IMG/VR virus record: IMGVR_UViG_3300022542_000851
Span: 1-57,275 of that record
DNA length: 57,275 nucleotides
Direction: 5' to 3' (one strand)
DNA from: a virus
Shown: in pieces, positions 19,581 through 29,400 of the stretch
Layout: the number at the start of each line of letters is the position of its first letter
Position numbering within the stretch: the stretch's first letter is position 1
Made by a program: the position numbers and the translations under genes
The notes under the pieces: model-generated
Seen by the model: only the letters and a program-made list of their open reading frames with translations
The model's database searches: none
What the model was told of the DNA's origin: nothing

Positions 19581-20303
19581 TCAATGTATCCACCACTGGG
19601 TTCCGTCGCTGATGATCGCAAGGCTGTTCGGGAACGGAACGACCTGGGTCTCGGATGTGTCGATCAATTCGAAGCCGTTCGCGTCCACTGTGCACTCGAA
19701 GCTTGACGTTGTGTCGATGTTCTTCAGCTGTACGATCCGACCCGTGAGGGTCGACGCGGCGAGTAGGATGTACGTTACATCCCCTGCCCCGGCCTCGCAC
19801 AAGATGAAGGCGTCGGTCGCCAACATCGTTTCATTTGAATTGATCTCCCTTATCGCAACCGAGACCGTCGTATTCCCGGGCTGGTCCGTATCCAGGAATA
19901 TCATCCCGATCGCCGGGGTTAATGGAGCAGTCGTGCCGACAACCGCAGGACCGAGAGCTACCATCCCCGAACCGTCGGAGATCGCAACCGTACCCTCGGA
20001 CGCTCCCGATACTCCGGATATCAGATCTGCCGCCCTCGTCTGCCAACGCACCCCGTCCCAGGCCTGGTACTCGCCCTCTGTCGTGTCGTAGCAGAGCCTT
20101 CCTGTGACGCCCGTGATAGTGTCGCAGTCGGTCTCGACCAGAGTGTCCTCGCCGCAGGTCATCGTCGCCCCGCTCGGCAGCGTCCGTTGCTGCTCGAACG
20201 GAGCGCAGCCGGCGTGCACGTCCGGGAAGTGGGGCACCCACTGCGCGCCGGCTGGCGCGGCGAGGAGCAGCCCGATAGCGACACGCAGGACGGAGAGCTT
20301 CAT
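19581..20303 (-). CDS. Exported tail/fibre-region protein, paralogue 3
   Basis: A 240-aa protein with a clear Sec signal (MKLSVLRVAIGLLLAAPAGAQ, cleavage after AGA). The middle part reads GRLCYDTTEGEYQAWDGVRWQ, TAPLTPAIGMIFLDTDQPGNTT. The final 85 residues are the repeated domain (MLATDAFILCEAGAGDVTYIL ... VQLKNIDTTSSFECTVDANG ... LAIISDGTQWWIH). Such LC-x-D-T-x-x-x-x-Y-x-a-w-D-G segments are common in phage fibre or tip proteins, yet this one looks secreted. Confidence 0.65.
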   Translation of the reverse strand: MKLSVLRVAIGLLLAAPAGAQWVPHFPDVHAGCAPFEQQRTLPSGATMTCGEDTLVETDCDTITGVTGRLCYDTTEGEYQAWDGVRWQTRAADLISGVSGASEGTVAISDGSGMVALGPAVVGTTAPLTPAIGMIFLDTDQPGNTTVSVAIREINSNETMLATDAFILCEAGAGDVTYILLAASTLTGRIVQLKNIDTTSSFECTVDANGFELIDTSETQVVPFPNSLAIISDGTQWWIH

Positions 20304-20310
20304 GGCTCGT

Positions 20311-20802
20311 TCATCCGGAGGGGCTGGCGATCCAGAGCGTGATCCTGGCGTTGAGCGGTCCGATTGGGAAGTCCTCCAGGAATAGGATCCACTCCTCCGC
20401 CGAAGTCCCCCCTATGTTCAGAGAGCCGCCTGGTCCCGGGAGAAAGATCGGCGTCTGAGCGTTATGATAGTTGCGCCCTCCGATGTCCGTGTTGGCAACC
20501 AACGAGCCGGGCGACGCTTGGGCGTCGAGGAAGTCCGCGTCGACCGTCAGGCTCGGCACCTTCATCCGCGACACGTCGTTCCATCCGATGCCTGTGATTG
20601 CGTCCCCCAGGCCAGTGAACGCCACGTTCTCTTGCGCGACCTTGACGCCGAAAACGAGCGATGTCGTCGCATTGAACGAAACGCGAGCTTGCACCTCCAC
20701 CGGGGCATCAGCTGCAACGTTGACCCTCGCGAGCGCGCCCGCCTGAGTGACTGTCACTACTTGCCAGCTGTAAACGTGGCCGAAGCCCTCACCGATTCGC
20801 AC
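20311..20802 (-). CDS. Tail tip-associated structural protein
   Basis: A 163-aa beta-rich protein from GTG 20802 with AGGAG 5 bases upstream. No signal peptide. Reads VEVQARVSFNATTSLVFGVKVAQ ... FLEDFPIGPLNARITLWIASPSG; no named domain recognised. The last gene of the minor-tail block before the exported cluster. Confidence 0.6.
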   Translation of the reverse strand: MRIGEGFGHVYSWQVVTVTQAGALARVNVAADAPVEVQARVSFNATTSLVFGVKVAQENVAFTGLGDAITGIGWNDVSRMKVPSLTVDADFLDAQASPGSLVANTDIGGRNYHNAQTPIFLPGPGGSLNIGGTSAEEWILFLEDFPIGPLNARITLWIASPSG

Positions 20803-20810
20803 GGGTACTC

Positions 20811-21266
20811 CTATATCCAGGCTGCGGCGCCACCATCGTCCAGCGGCGCATCGTCTGGCTGTGGCTCCTCATCCTCGAGCAGCCTGTGTTGTATCATCTG
20901 CGCGCCGGCGAGGACCGGTATCGACACCTCGACCAGCAGTATCGACGTATCGATCCTGGTGAAGAAACGAAAATCAGAAGTTACCGTCGTCTCGCCGAAG
21001 ACCCGTATGAGCGGCAAGGGAAGAAAGATCTGATTCCCTACCACGACCACCACGGCGTTCTGTAGCGTGCCGTCTACGAAGGCCTGCCACCCTACAAGCG
21101 GATAGCCCGCGTCGACGGTGAAGACCGTGTTCGTCAAGTCGACCACGCCGGACAAGCCAGCCGCGGGCGTCAGCTCGAGTTCCACGATCGAGCTCGCCGA
21201 CGCACCGCGCGCGACCTGACGGGCCGCGTTCCGGCGCGCCTGGATCTGGTTGCGCGCTGGCCTCAC
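20811..21266 (-). CDS. Minor tail protein
   Basis: A 151-aa protein from GTG 21266 (GTGA overlap with the large tip gene). Beta-rich (SIVELELTPAAGLSGVVDLTNTVFTVDAGYPLVGWQAFVDG), with an acidic C-terminus (LEDEEPQPDDAPLDDGG). Presumed tip component by position. Confidence 0.6.
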   Translation of the reverse strand: MRPARNQIQARRNAARQVARGASASSIVELELTPAAGLSGVVDLTNTVFTVDAGYPLVGWQAFVDGTLQNAVVVVVGNQIFLPLPLIRVFGETTVTSDFRFFTRIDTSILLVEVSIPVLAGAQMIQHRLLEDEEPQPDDAPLDDGGAAAWI

Positions 21267-24160
21267 TGAAGCACCCCTGGGATCGCTTCCGGCTTCAGGT
21301 CGAACACGTACCGCAGCTCGAGGTCCACGAAGTCGCCTTGCTCGCCATGGCCTGGCGTGGAGGACTCCACAAGGCAGCCCGCCCACGTCATCACGCCGCC
21401 CGGGGCGAGCGCGTTCTTGAGCAGCAGCGGCACCACCTCGCCGGCCGTGAGGAACAAGCCGCGGCGCCACCATCGGATCGTCGTCCGCTTGATCGGCGTT
21501 CGCAGGAACCGCGCGTGCCGGAGCAAGGGGCGGTCGTCGAAGGCGTAGCTGTGCACGTCCGGGCTCAGCTCGCGGTCGATGCCGAACTGCGGCCCGACGC
21601 GCTCGTCCAGCGCCTGCCACGCCCGCGCCTCGTCGAGAGCGGCTTCCGGGACCTCGGCGGGAAAGAAGACCGTCATCGTCTTTGCGATGCTGCTGTCGTC
21701 AATCCGCCAGGCTGGCCCGTCGCCGAGGATCTGGTAATCCTCGATGGGGACCGCTGAGCTCAGCTCGGTCGGATTCAACAGCGCGGCGCCGATGCGCCCG
21801 TCGTACCGGTGCACGAGCCCGAAGTCGCCGGTGCGCATCAGGCGGAAGAGCACCTCGTGCAGCTTGGTCGGGCCGACCACGGCCACCTTGACGCGCTCGT
21901 CCAGCTGCTCAACCCCGCTGAAGCTCCCCGACGCCAGGTCGGCGGCCGGGATGCCGAGCCGGTCGAGGAGGAGCTTCTCGGCGACCAGCCCCGCCGACAG
22001 GACGCCAGCGACGCGACCGTCGCCGAACACCATGATTCGCCACTCACCGTCCTGGTTCGCCTCGAAGAACGCCCTTGCAGGGTCTACCCCGCTGCCAACG
22101 GGCAGATTCCACAAGAGATGCGACGTCGACGCGTCCCAGCTGTAGAACGACGTGTCCACGATGTCTCGACCGAGGTAGAGAACTCCGCGGCCGACGAGGT
22201 TCGCGCCGAAGATCGTATCTGCGTCCAAGTCCGAGACGACGGACGCCCGCATGATGACGCGGGGCCCGGCGCCGGGGAAGGGGCTGCCAGTCGGCCCTGG
22301 GGTTTGCCCCGGATTGACGATGGCCGCCGGCAGCGTTCCTCCCGAGTCGGTTCCCCAGCACTCGGGAATCGGCTCCCCCTCGTGCTTGTTGATCGCGTTG
22401 AGCCCTGGCCCGTACACCTCGATGTCGTAGGCCTCGATGCCGATCTCTACGACGTCCGTCCGCAGCGCTCGCGGGAGGAGCGGCACGGACACCTGGTCGC
22501 GACCGAGGTCGAGCCCCTGCCAGCGGGTGACGCCATCCCACACCGGCGGGTCGCCCTCTGCGATGAACTGCCCCGAGCGCACACCACCCGCGAACACCAG
22601 CAGCCGGCGGTCATCGACCAGCCAGCCGTCGATCGGCGGCTGCCCGTGAGCGATGCCCGTCTGCCACAGCCGCGGGCCCTCCGGTAGGCTCTCGTCGGCG
22701 TGCGGGTTGTGCAGGACCAGCGACCCCTGCGGCGCCGCCGTCCGGCCGCTGATGACGTCATCGAGCGAGCGCCTGAACGTAGGGAGCGTCAGGACCAGGC
22801 CGATGTAGTTTCTGCCGTACGCGTGGAGGTACTGCGTCGCCAGGTAGACCTCAAGACGCATCGCGATACCGCTTGCGTTGAAGCCACCGGGCGGTCGGCT
22901 GTTGAAACTTGAGGGCATGTGCACAAAGATCGTAGGCTCGTTGTCGAGGGCCTCCGCGCTCGTCCCGTCCTGGTCCCAGAACCACGAGCCCGGCGTGCTT
23001 CCGGACTCGACGACGCTGTCCACCTCCACCATGCCCGCGTCAGCGCCTTCGATCTCCCAGCCGTCGATATTGAAGCTCACCAGGGGCTGGTCGGCGCGCG
23101 CGAACTTCTTGCGCCACACGGTGCCTTGCGTGGTCGACTTGAACCACCCGGCCGCATCGAGCCAGACCGCCGGGTACCAGTGGAGCAGGTACACGATGGC
23201 GCCCGGGTCGTGAATCAGCGCCGCCGCGCCGGCCGACAGGAACGATGCATCGCGGAAGACCGAGAACGTCGAGAAGGCGTCCAGCTCATCCCAAACGCGG
23301 ACGCGGATCGATACGTCGCCGGCGTCCGCATCGAGGACCGCCGGCGGCGTAACGGTGAAGTACTGCGAGCTCGACAGGGTCTTCTCCGAGTCGAACAGGA
23401 TCGTTGTCTGCGCTCGGTCGAAGATCTGCCACCGCACCGCGGTCTGGACCGGGGGCGCCGCCTCCTGGTACTCGAGGCGCATGCGCGCCGTGGCCGTGTG
23501 CCACGTCACGTCGAAGGTCTCCCGGCCCTGGCGCGCCCGGAGCTGCAGCTTCAGGTCGTCGCCGGCGTCGAGGATGTCCTGGACGGTGAAGTTGTGGCCG
23601 AAGATGTCGCGGAAAACGGCGCTGGTCTCCTCTTTCGCGATGGTGCTCCCCCGCCGGTATTCGGTCGACAGGAAAGCGCTCTCCGAGGCCGGGATCGGCG
23701 TGGCCGGCGCGGGCTCCGCCAGCGGGTCGGCGGTCGGCGACAGGCGGAAGTGACCGGCGTACACCTCGCGGCCCTGGTACACCAGCATCGCGTGGACGGT
23801 CGCGTCGCCGGGGCGGTCGAGCGTCGCCGACCAGCGGCCCATGAAGTAGAGACTGAACTGGACCGTGAGGACGCGGAACGGCTCGCGGCCGCCCACCGAC
23901 ACCCCGTTCCAGTCGACCGTTGCCAGGTTGCCCGGGGCGAGGGAGAAGGCCAGCGCGTTCTGCGGCACGCCGGGCGGGCTCGTGAGCGCCGAGGGGTTTC
24001 CCCAGCCGCCAGCGTCGACGTTGGTAGCCGTCAGCCGGATGGCGTTCTCGGTCGGCGCCGGGTCCGGCTCGATGCCGTTGTGCTTGAGCTGCACGGCGGC
24101 CCGATAGTCCAGCCCGGACTGGTCCGCGAGAGGGACCACGACGGACGGGCGCGCCGGCAT
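21263..24160 (-). CDS. Large tail tip/baseplate protein
   Basis: A 965-aa protein, second largest in the genome. Beta-rich throughout; residues about 440-500 (YLATQYLHAYGRNYIGLVLTLPTFRRSLDDVISGRTAAPQGSLVLHN) resemble hub domains of siphophage tips, with VEIGIEAYDIEVYGPGLN and ALLLNPTELSSAVPIEDYQIL typical of tail-hub subunits further on. Located downstream of the tape measure in the expected gpI/gpJ-like slot. Probably binds or penetrates the envelope; no peptidase or glycosidase motif was recognised. Confidence 0.75.
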   Translation of the reverse strand: MPARPSVVVPLADQSGLDYRAAVQLKHNGIEPDPAPTENAIRLTATNVDAGGWGNPSALTSPPGVPQNALAFSLAPGNLATVDWNGVSVGGREPFRVLTVQFSLYFMGRWSATLDRPGDATVHAMLVYQGREVYAGHFRLSPTADPLAEPAPATPIPASESAFLSTEYRRGSTIAKEETSAVFRDIFGHNFTVQDILDAGDDLKLQLRARQGRETFDVTWHTATARMRLEYQEAAPPVQTAVRWQIFDRAQTTILFDSEKTLSSSQYFTVTPPAVLDADAGDVSIRVRVWDELDAFSTFSVFRDASFLSAGAAALIHDPGAIVYLLHWYPAVWLDAAGWFKSTTQGTVWRKKFARADQPLVSFNIDGWEIEGADAGMVEVDSVVESGSTPGSWFWDQDGTSAEALDNEPTIFVHMPSSFNSRPPGGFNASGIAMRLEVYLATQYLHAYGRNYIGLVLTLPTFRRSLDDVISGRTAAPQGSLVLHNPHADESLPEGPRLWQTGIAHGQPPIDGWLVDDRRLLVFAGGVRSGQFIAEGDPPVWDGVTRWQGLDLGRDQVSVPLLPRALRTDVVEIGIEAYDIEVYGPGLNAINKHEGEPIPECWGTDSGGTLPAAIVNPGQTPGPTGSPFPGAGPRVIMRASVVSDLDADTIFGANLVGRGVLYLGRDIVDTSFYSWDASTSHLLWNLPVGSGVDPARAFFEANQDGEWRIMVFGDGRVAGVLSAGLVAEKLLLDRLGIPAADLASGSFSGVEQLDERVKVAVVGPTKLHEVLFRLMRTGDFGLVHRYDGRIGAALLNPTELSSAVPIEDYQILGDGPAWRIDDSSIAKTMTVFFPAEVPEAALDEARAWQALDERVGPQFGIDRELSPDVHSYAFDDRPLLRHARFLRTPIKRTTIRWWRRGLFLTAGEVVPLLLKNALAPGGVMTWAGCLVESSTPGHGEQGDFVDLELRYVFDLKPEAIPGVLQ

Positions 24161-24187
24161 CAGGTTGCCTCTGGCCGGAGCTGTGAT

Positions 24188-24259
24188 AAAGTGCGGTCAG
24201 GCCTGCGGCTGCCGATCGCGACCTCCGGATCTCCCGAGCGCGGTCGGTAGCCGCACTTT
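24188..24259 (+). promoter_or_regulatory. Leader inverted repeat ahead of moron gene
   Basis: Perfect 9-bp inverted repeat AAAGTGCGG (24188-24196) and CCGCACTTT (24251-24259) encloses 54 bases, followed by GAAGGGAG and ATG at 24274. It would fold into a stem just before the ribosome site, or serve as paired operator halves. A convincing promoter could not be fixed. Confidence 0.45.
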
Positions 24260-24273
24260 CGAAGGGAGATCAC

Positions 24274-24873
24274 ATGACGACCAGAGATCGGACTATCGCC
24301 GCCGCCTTGTTTGCTGTCTTCGGTTGCCTTCTTGCGTACACCACTCTCGCTAAGCTGAAAGCCGCGAACGCGCCCCCGGCTACCGGACCTACGGCTGAGC
24401 GCGTGCGAGCCCACGCGCAAAGAAGAGCCATCGAAGCTAGGAGCCGCCGCGAAGGAAACAGCTCTCCGGAGGAAGCCGCAGTCGAGCGAGCTAAGGCCGC
24501 AGTGCGCGTCAGGGAAAGCCGGGCGCGCGCCAGGGCCGAGAGAGCAGCTCAAGCTAGAGTGATCAGGGAACGCACCCGAGCCGAGATAGCCTCCGGGTCG
24601 CGAACTCCCGATCCAGCCTCGGCTTTCGGCGAGAAGCCGCGCCAGAGCGCTTGGGATGGGGGTGTCCGCGTCGCCGAGCAGTGGCTTCAGGCCAATCTCA
24701 AAGACCCCGACTCGCTCGACATCATCGAGTGGTCGGAGGTGCACGCCGGGCCCGACGGCTGGCGCGTGCGCTGCAAGTACCGATCGCGCAACTCGTTCGG
24801 GGGCATGGTCCTCGCCGAGCAGCTCTTCGTGATGAAGAACGGCACGGTCATCGACGTTCGCAAGATCGGGTAG
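24274..24873 (+). CDS. Moron gene: membrane-anchored protein
   Basis: A 199-aa plus-strand protein between two minus-strand tail genes. N-terminal membrane segment (TIAAALFAVFGCLLAYTTLA), a long Arg/Ala/Glu helix (residues 35-105), then a C-terminal domain AWDGGVRVAEQWLQANLKDPDSLDIIEWSEVHAGPDGWRVRCKYRSRNSFGG. The 'lkDPdSl ... yRakNsfGg' pattern occurs in small bacterial and prophage envelope proteins of unknown function. GAAGGGAG precedes the ATG. Independent expression from the prophage is likely. Confidence 0.75.
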   Translation: MTTRDRTIAAALFAVFGCLLAYTTLAKLKAANAPPATGPTAERVRAHAQRRAIEARSRREGNSSPEEAAVERAKAAVRVRESRARARAERAAQARVIRERTRAEIASGSRTPDPASAFGEKPRQSAWDGGVRVAEQWLQANLKDPDSLDIIEWSEVHAGPDGWRVRCKYRSRNSFGGMVLAEQLFVMKNGTVIDVRKIG

Positions 24874-24878
24874 CGCGC

Positions 24879-26411
24879 TCATCGCACCTCCCTGAATCGG
24901 AACTGGGCGGCATAACGCAGCCCCGGCATGATGGCCGACGGGAGGCCGTCGGCCACCAGGTACCCGTACCGCGCGCCCTCCAGCCGGTTCAGGTCAGCGG
25001 AACTGGCTGCGCTCGCGAGCTTCGGCTTCGACAGCTGCGGGTCAAAGATGACGACCGGCCGATGCTGGCCTGCTATCAGGGCCACGTCGGCCGGTGCCGA
25101 CAGCTGGTCGAAGCTTCCTTCTACGGTCGCGTCGTGATAGTGCGTGCGGAGGATGCTCTGGTCCCCATGCGACAGCGGGTTGCCATCGGCGAATCCGTAC
25201 TCGGCCTGGTAGTGCGGCATCGCGTAGCTGCCGAGGGCTCCGCCGGTAACCGTGGTAGCGACCCGTGAGCCATCGACGGAGCCGAACGGCGTGCCGAAGC
25301 TCGTGTTGCGCGTCGGGTGAAACCCGCGCGAGAAGTACAAGCGGCCGGCCGTAGTCGCCTCGGACGGCCGCTCCGGGTCGAAGATCGTCAACTTGACGAA
25401 CGGGTAGCCTGGATCCGCTAGAGCGCCGGTGAATCCGGCGTCGCGCCGAGCGCCGCCGATGTCGAACGCTCGATAGTAGTGGAGCTGGTTGTTCTTGAGC
25501 ACATGGCTCAGGCGCGTTGCTCCGCCGACCCCTTCGCGATTCGCGAGCATGTACTTCCAGGGGCTGGCGTCCGGGCCTTCCCCCAACGTGAACAAGTCCT
25601 CGCCCTCGCTGAATCCGCTGTCGGGCTTGAAGTCGAGGTCGTCTGCATCGTTGGCGAAGTACAAGCGGAGACGCGGTGGAGTCGGGATGGCGGTCCCGTT
25701 CACCCGGTTGCCGTGGTAGTTCAGGCCGACGAACGTCGCGAACCGGTAGAGCGATGTCGCCACGCTGGCGTCTCGGTGGAATAGCGACGGGCTGAGCCGC
25801 ATGATGGCGAACGCCCAGGTGTGCCGCGCCCGGGCGTCGCCCGTGTGACTCAAGGATGAAGCGTAGAAATCGTCTTTGAATCCGAACGACGTGATGGCTT
25901 CGTTCGCGCTCGGGCTGACGTTGCCGAGCGAGAACGGGACGGTCGGATGGCTGAAGGTCCAGAAACCATCGACCACGGTCACCGTGAAGCCGGCGTCGAC
26001 GGCCTGCAAGATGCCCTCGACGTGAGCGCGCGCGGCCTCCGTCGTGAGGAACGTGACGTCCCCCGATGGGGTCAGGTCGAAGTCCGTCACGTTGATCTGC
26101 AGGACGTCGTTACCCTTGCCGACCGTGACCAGCGGCATGCCGAAGTCCGTCGTCCCGTTGCTAAACGTCCACACGTCGGAGAACGCCGCGACCTCCTGCG
26201 GCTGTGGCGTGACGACGTTCACCATCGGGCGTGTCGGATCCTCGCCGGGAGGATTCTTCCGGTTGCTCGTGAGCGATGGGAACAGGTCGGCCCTGTCGGT
26301 CATGAGGAGCGCGTCCTCGAGGCACCAGACCACGTGAGCCTTGTTCACCGGCAGATCGCCGGCGTTGAAGGCGTCGATGCCGCCCGCGTTGTTATGGGTC
26401 GGGTACGGCAT
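24879..26411 (-). CDS. Minor tail protein downstream of tape measure
   Basis: A 510-aa protein starting in a TGATG overlap with the tape measure gene. Beta-rich (DVLQINVTDFDLTPSGDVTFL, LYFANDADDLDFKPDSGFSEGEDLF, KNNQLHYYRAFDIGGARR). Fits a distal-tail/adaptor position (Dit or gpM/gpL-like) between the tape measure and the 965-aa tip protein. Its 3' end converges with the moron gene, leaving 5 bases. Confidence 0.65.
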   Translation of the reverse strand: MPYPTHNNAGGIDAFNAGDLPVNKAHVVWCLEDALLMTDRADLFPSLTSNRKNPPGEDPTRPMVNVVTPQPQEVAAFSDVWTFSNGTTDFGMPLVTVGKGNDVLQINVTDFDLTPSGDVTFLTTEAARAHVEGILQAVDAGFTVTVVDGFWTFSHPTVPFSLGNVSPSANEAITSFGFKDDFYASSLSHTGDARARHTWAFAIMRLSPSLFHRDASVATSLYRFATFVGLNYHGNRVNGTAIPTPPRLRLYFANDADDLDFKPDSGFSEGEDLFTLGEGPDASPWKYMLANREGVGGATRLSHVLKNNQLHYYRAFDIGGARRDAGFTGALADPGYPFVKLTIFDPERPSEATTAGRLYFSRGFHPTRNTSFGTPFGSVDGSRVATTVTGGALGSYAMPHYQAEYGFADGNPLSHGDQSILRTHYHDATVEGSFDQLSAPADVALIAGQHRPVVIFDPQLSKPKLASAASSADLNRLEGARYGYLVADGLPSAIMPGLRYAAQFRFREVR

Positions 26412-29400
26412 CAGGGCCAGTCCTCCTCGCGCGGCGGGTCGATGGTGCCTTGCGTGTTTCCGGCGCTGACCGTCCGCTGTGTCCGCCGGTCGATGACCTC
26501 GCTGTCGAGGAACAGCCGGCTCTCGACGATGATGGGTTGCCCCCCGCCGCCCGCGCCGGCGGGAGTGACACCACCGACGGCGACCGACGGGGAGCCTGAA
26601 CTCTGGAGCGGGATGATCTCGCCGGCGCGCGGGAATACAGCGACCTCGGGCCCCTCTTCGCCGACCAGGATGGGCTGACCGCCACGGAAGGGGCCGCCGT
26701 GCGCGAGACCATCGATCCCGTCGATCCCGCCGATGTGTATGCCCTGGAGTCGGGACGCGGAACCGACGACCGACGCGATCGATCCGGCCACCCGGGACGC
26801 TGCGCTGGCTGCCGCACTGGCTGCCGAGTTGGCCGCTGCCGCCATGGCACCGGATGCGCCGACCGATGCCGCCTCGACAGCGCCCACGGCGCTCTCGGCG
26901 GCCGGCGCGATGGTGTCGATGGCCGCTACCGACTCCTGAGACCCGGCGCGCCAGGCCTCCGCGCTCTTCTGCGCCCCGGCCACCTCGGCCATGGTGGCCG
27001 TCTGCATCGCGCTGACGGTCGCCTGCGCCTGTCCGGAGACCGCCATCGAGCTCGATGCCGTCGACTCCTGCCAGGCGCTGGACGAGCCTGTAGCGGCCGC
27101 CTGGTGCGCCGCCTGCGTCTCGAGCGCCGCCATCGTGCCGGCGCTCTCAAAGTTCATCATCGAGGCGACGCCGGACGCCGCGAACCCGTCGACCTCGAGC
27201 CCGGCCGCTCCCGCCGCTGCGATGAGCTGGTCGAAGGCGGCGGTCCCTTGCAAGCCCATCTCGCCGGCGGCGCCGGTCAGCAACTGGAGCGACGCCTGGA
27301 GGCCGGTCATGACCTCGCCGGTGAGCTGGCCTCGGTCGGCGGCCGCCTGCAGGCCGGTCGTGAAGACCTCGACGAAGCTGGGGAAGGTCGCCGTGGTCAG
27401 CGCCACTTCCTGGCGTATCTGATCCAGTCCGAGCGCCGATGCCAGCTTGCGCGCGCCGAGCCCGCGACCGAGCCCCTCGTCGATCTTGTCCAGCTCTGCA
27501 CCGAGGGACTTGGAAATGTCGAGCCCGAAGCCAGCCAGAGACTCCTTGAACTTCGTCTTTCTGTCCTTGCCGCCGAACAGCTTCTTGATCCCGCCGAAAA
27601 TCTTCTTACCGAGGACGCTGATGCCCTTGAGCGCAATCGGTGCGACAGCCGACACCAGCGGGCCGAACGGCCCGAGCGCGGCGCTGAGAGGCCCGATGAG
27701 ACCCTGTAGCGCTTGACCGATCCCGGTCCCTCCGAGGAGACTCCCGAGCGCGCCGCCGCCGCCGCCGCCGAACAGGCCAGAGATGATGCCGCCGAGTCCA
27801 CCGCCGCCAGTAAGCGAGCTGAAAGCGCCTTGGATGGACGCGACGAATCCCTGCCCAGATGTCAGCATGCTGGCAAAGGAGTCTGTCCACGTAACCGCCA
27901 GATCGGAGACCGATGTTCCGACCTCGCCGGTTGCTTCGCCGATTTCAGCCAGCTGTGGCGGAACCTCGGCCGCGCTCTCGACCAGAATCCGCGCCATCTC
28001 CTCGCCGTCGATCGTCGCCTCGCGGAACGACCTCGTTAGCTCTTCGAGCTTGTCCCGAGCGTCTGTGTACGCTGGGCTTAGCTCCTGCCCAGTCGCAGCC
28101 AGAGCGGCCATCTTCAGCTGGAGTTGCGCCATCTCTTCGGACATGGCACGGAACGAACCGGGACCGCTAGCAAGGTCTTCTAGCTCAGCCTGGATCTGTC
28201 CGAAGCCGGACGCGAGATCATCGGCGACTCCGAGGAAGCCTCCTATGAGGCCCGACGATGTTTGAGCTGCCTCTCCGAGCCGAGTGATGCCGCCCGCTGC
28301 CGTGTCGCTGCTGGTGCCGAGCCGGTCAAGCGCCGGGGGCGCTTCATCGGCCGCCGCCTTGTAGTCGCGGGTAGCCTTCGCGCTCTTCCCTGTTACCTCG
28401 GTCAGGTCCGTTGTCGCCTGGCTCAGCGCGCGGGAGCGCTCCGAGATTGCCGTGAGGCGTTCGTCGAGCGCGGCCGTCGCGTCGCCGAAGACGTTGAAGG
28501 CGCCGCCGGCGATCCCGGTGTCCTGCGCGAGTCCGGCCAGATCCTGCCGCAGTTGAAGGATGTCCTCGGCTGTGTCTTCCATTCCCGGGATGATGAAAGC
28601 GATATTCGCCAGGCTGTCAAGGGCGCCGTCGATGCCGTCGACGAGAGATGTCACAAGCTGCCCGATCGCGGCCGTTGCGATCTCCGCCGATGCCACGAAG
28701 AACGCCTGGACCGCGAGGCTCGCCTGCTGGATCGCGTTAGATGCGGTGATGATTGAAACCGCCAGTAGGTCGCCGAACGTGAGCGACGGGTCGCGGAAGA
28801 TCAGACGGAACGCTTCCAGGGCGAGGTTCGCCCCATCGGCCACAAGCCCGAGGGCGTTCTTGACCTCCGTCCACGCATCGCCGAAGGCCTCGATGACATC
28901 CTGGCGGTCGAGGACGTCCAGCAGCCCCGAGATGGCCGGCGTCAAGCCCTGGCCGACAGACACGACCGCATCCTGGAAGCGGTTTCGCAGCACGGCGAGG
29001 CGCGAGGCGAGTGTGGCGTACCGCGTAGCCGCTTCGTCGGCCAGGGCCGTGTTCGCCTCGAATGCCGCTGTGCCCCGCTCGATAGCGGTCCGCGTCAAGT
29101 CGCCGGCGCCGGCCAGCGACAGGAACACGCGCTGGACTCGCGCGCCCTTGAATCCGAGCTTGTCGAGCGCCGCTGACTGGTTCTCGATCTTCGACAGCCC
29201 CTCGATGAATGTCGTTACGGCACCCGCCGCGTCTTCCTTGAAGAGTCGCTGGAAATCCCCGACGGACTTACCGGCCACAGCAGCGAACCCGGCCAGGCTC
29301 TCGCCGCCAGATATCGCCGCGCTCTTCAGCTGCGAAAGGAACGTCGAGAATGCTGTGCCCCCAGCCTCCGCTTGAACACCTACCGATGACAACGCGCCGG

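Noticed and set aside
24160-24882. 240-codon minus-strand frame opposite the 24274 gene
   Set aside because: Arg/Ser-rich improbable composition, no ribosome site; antisense shadow of the moron gene.
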